DNA from: Alphaproteobacteria bacterium
GTDB lineage: Bacteria > Pseudomonadota > Alphaproteobacteria > Micropepsales > Micropepsaceae
Assembly: GCA_025350465.1 (NCBI GenBank)
Contig: JANXXU010000031.1
Span: 62,001-126,000 of the forward strand
DNA length: 64,000 nt
Direction of reading: 5' to 3'
Shown here piece by piece: positions 63,371-64,000 of the stretch. Numbering within the stretch: the first letter of the stretch is position 1; the number at the start of each line of letters is the position of its first letter. The notes beneath the pieces were generated by a model. The model saw only the letters and a program-made list of their open reading frames with translations. It did not search any database and was not told the DNA's origin. The position numbers and the translations under genes are program-made.

Positions 63371-64000
63371 AGCGCGTCGAGGGCGCCTTTGACGAGCGAT
63401 TTGATGGCGGTCGAGACCTTCCCGGCGCGTTCCGGGCGGAAGGTGAAGGGCGGGTCTTCGTCCATGTAGATGAGTTGCGCCATTTCGAGCTGGATCGCCT
63501 GGACGCCTTTTTTTGGATTGCCGTAGTGGCGGGTGATGTAACCACCTTTGAAGCGACCGTTGAGTTCGGCACTGAAGGGCAAATGCTGCGCGACAGCGAG
63601 CACTTGCGCGGCAATGTCGGCGTCGCAGGATTTTCCGGCGAAGGTGCCGAGACTAAAATCGGGCAACCGACCTTCGAACAGCGATGGCACGACGCTCGCG
63701 ATCGAGTGGGCGTCCCACAGAATTACGCTGCCGTGGATGGCTTTGAGCCGCGCGAGTTCGGCGGCCAGCGTGTCGTGATAGGGCTGCCAGAAGGTGCGTC
63801 GCGGTGGGATTTCGTTGTCCGACGGTTCCTGTCCGACGCGATAAAGCGGCTCGCCGGCGAATGTGTCGAGGGGCACGAGGCCCGTTTTCTTTTGTCCGGG
63901 ATAGAGCGCGGCATCGTCTGGCGGGCGGTTGAGATCGACGACGTAGCGCGAGTGTGTGGCCTCAATGCGTGAGGCACGCAGCTTGTCCAAGAATTCATAG
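63367..64000 (-). CDS. hutG: N-formylglutamate deformylase, 5' end beyond the window
   Basis: The 3' part (about 211 codons) of an N-formylglutamate amidohydrolase, the last step from formylglutamate to glutamate. It shows YVVDLNRPPDDAALYPGQKK, ILWDAHSIASVVPSLFEGRL, PDFSLGTFAGKSCDADIA and GYITRHYGNPKKGVQAIQLE, all family motifs. The reading frame continues past position 64000 and the N-terminal roughly 55 residues of the usual 265 are missing, so this is a window-edge truncation and not a broken gene. A TTG at 63990 is not a real start. Confidence 0.92.
   Translation of the reverse strand, partial: YEFLDKLRASRIEATHSRYVVDLNRPPDDAALYPGQKKTGLVPLDTFAGEPLYRVGQEPSDNEIPPRRTFWQPYHDTLAAELARLKAIHGSVILWDAHSIASVVPSLFEGRLPDFSLGTFAGKSCDADIAAQVLAVAQHLPFSAELNGRFKGGYITRHYGNPKKGVQAIQLEMAQLIYMDEDPPFTFRPERAGKVSTAIKSLVKGALDAL

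Noticed and set aside
63367-64000. Truncated hutG pseudogene
   Set aside because: The frame runs open to the last base; the missing N-terminus is due to the window edge.

Overview
The window is a chromosomal segment of a high-GC alphaproteobacterium. The evidence is the gene content (acyl-CoA and glutathione-transferase catabolism, Spinster-type MFS, CHAP lipoproteins), the gene organisation, and a 105-bp palindromic repeat at 52005-52109 of a type common in Hyphomicrobiales (Rhizobiales) and relatives. Order and genus cannot be fixed from the sequence. No transposase, phage gene or CRISPR array is visible; the only mobile-looking DNA is four families of short palindromic intergenic repeats.

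Layout, left to right. 1-3.5 kb: a Tat-exported flavin amine oxidase, tRNA-Arg(CCT), a periplasmic TPR protein and a Ddl-like ATP-grasp enzyme. 3.6-8.6 kb (minus strand): a vitamin B12 uptake locus (btuF-like gene, cobalamin riboswitch, then overlapping btuB-, btuC- and btuD-like genes); a repeat element has been read through to form the C-terminus of BtuD. 8.7-13.9 kb: enoyl-CoA hydratase, a GH36 alpha-galactosidase, a DmdC-like acyl-CoA dehydrogenase and a VOC protein. 14-16.1 kb: the remnant of an NAD-dependent epimerase/reductase and two tandem alpha/beta hydrolases. 16.2-20.5 kb: an operon of GlpD-like dehydrogenase, lipid kinase and alkyl-DHAP-synthase-like enzyme, suggestive of ether-lipid chemistry. 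20.8-27.6 kb: HSL-type esterase, MOSC protein, feruloyl-CoA synthase-like ligase, a MocR regulator divergent from phzF-like and lysE-like genes, and a small membrane protein.

27.6-30.4 kb: a small unknown gene, two abutting gene fragments (GST and TetR), a zinc-ribbon/M50 protease/TPR fusion and a lipoprotein. 30.4-45.8 kb: a dense catabolic region with two acyl-CoA ligases, a tightly packed six-gene operon (CMD, SDR, M20 amidohydrolase, MBL hydrolase, two GST-fold proteins), an ADH-VOC pair, an LLM oxidoreductase, a GFA-like protein and a second operon with two GSTs, a phosphoesterase and a GNAT enzyme. 45.8-50.3 kb: TusA, two tandem paralogous 34-codon membrane-peptide genes, and a TetR-HlyD-ABC-ABC2 exporter operon with a palindromic operator. 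50.5-52 kb: two paralogous CHAP lipoproteins. 52.1-58.4 kb: a hybrid histidine kinase with its response regulator, an MFS transporter and an unrecognised 521-residue lipoprotein. 58.5-64 kb: a second MFS transporter and histidine-utilisation genes hutI, hutF and hutG (the last cut by the window edge), with a VOC gene coupled to hutG.

The strongest candidates for undescribed biology are the tandem 34-residue membrane peptides with their palindrome-rich upstream region, the six-gene GST-ended operon, the glpD/lipid-kinase/AGPS cassette and the zinc-ribbon/M50/TPR fusion. Functions given are homology-level readings by eye; no database search was run.
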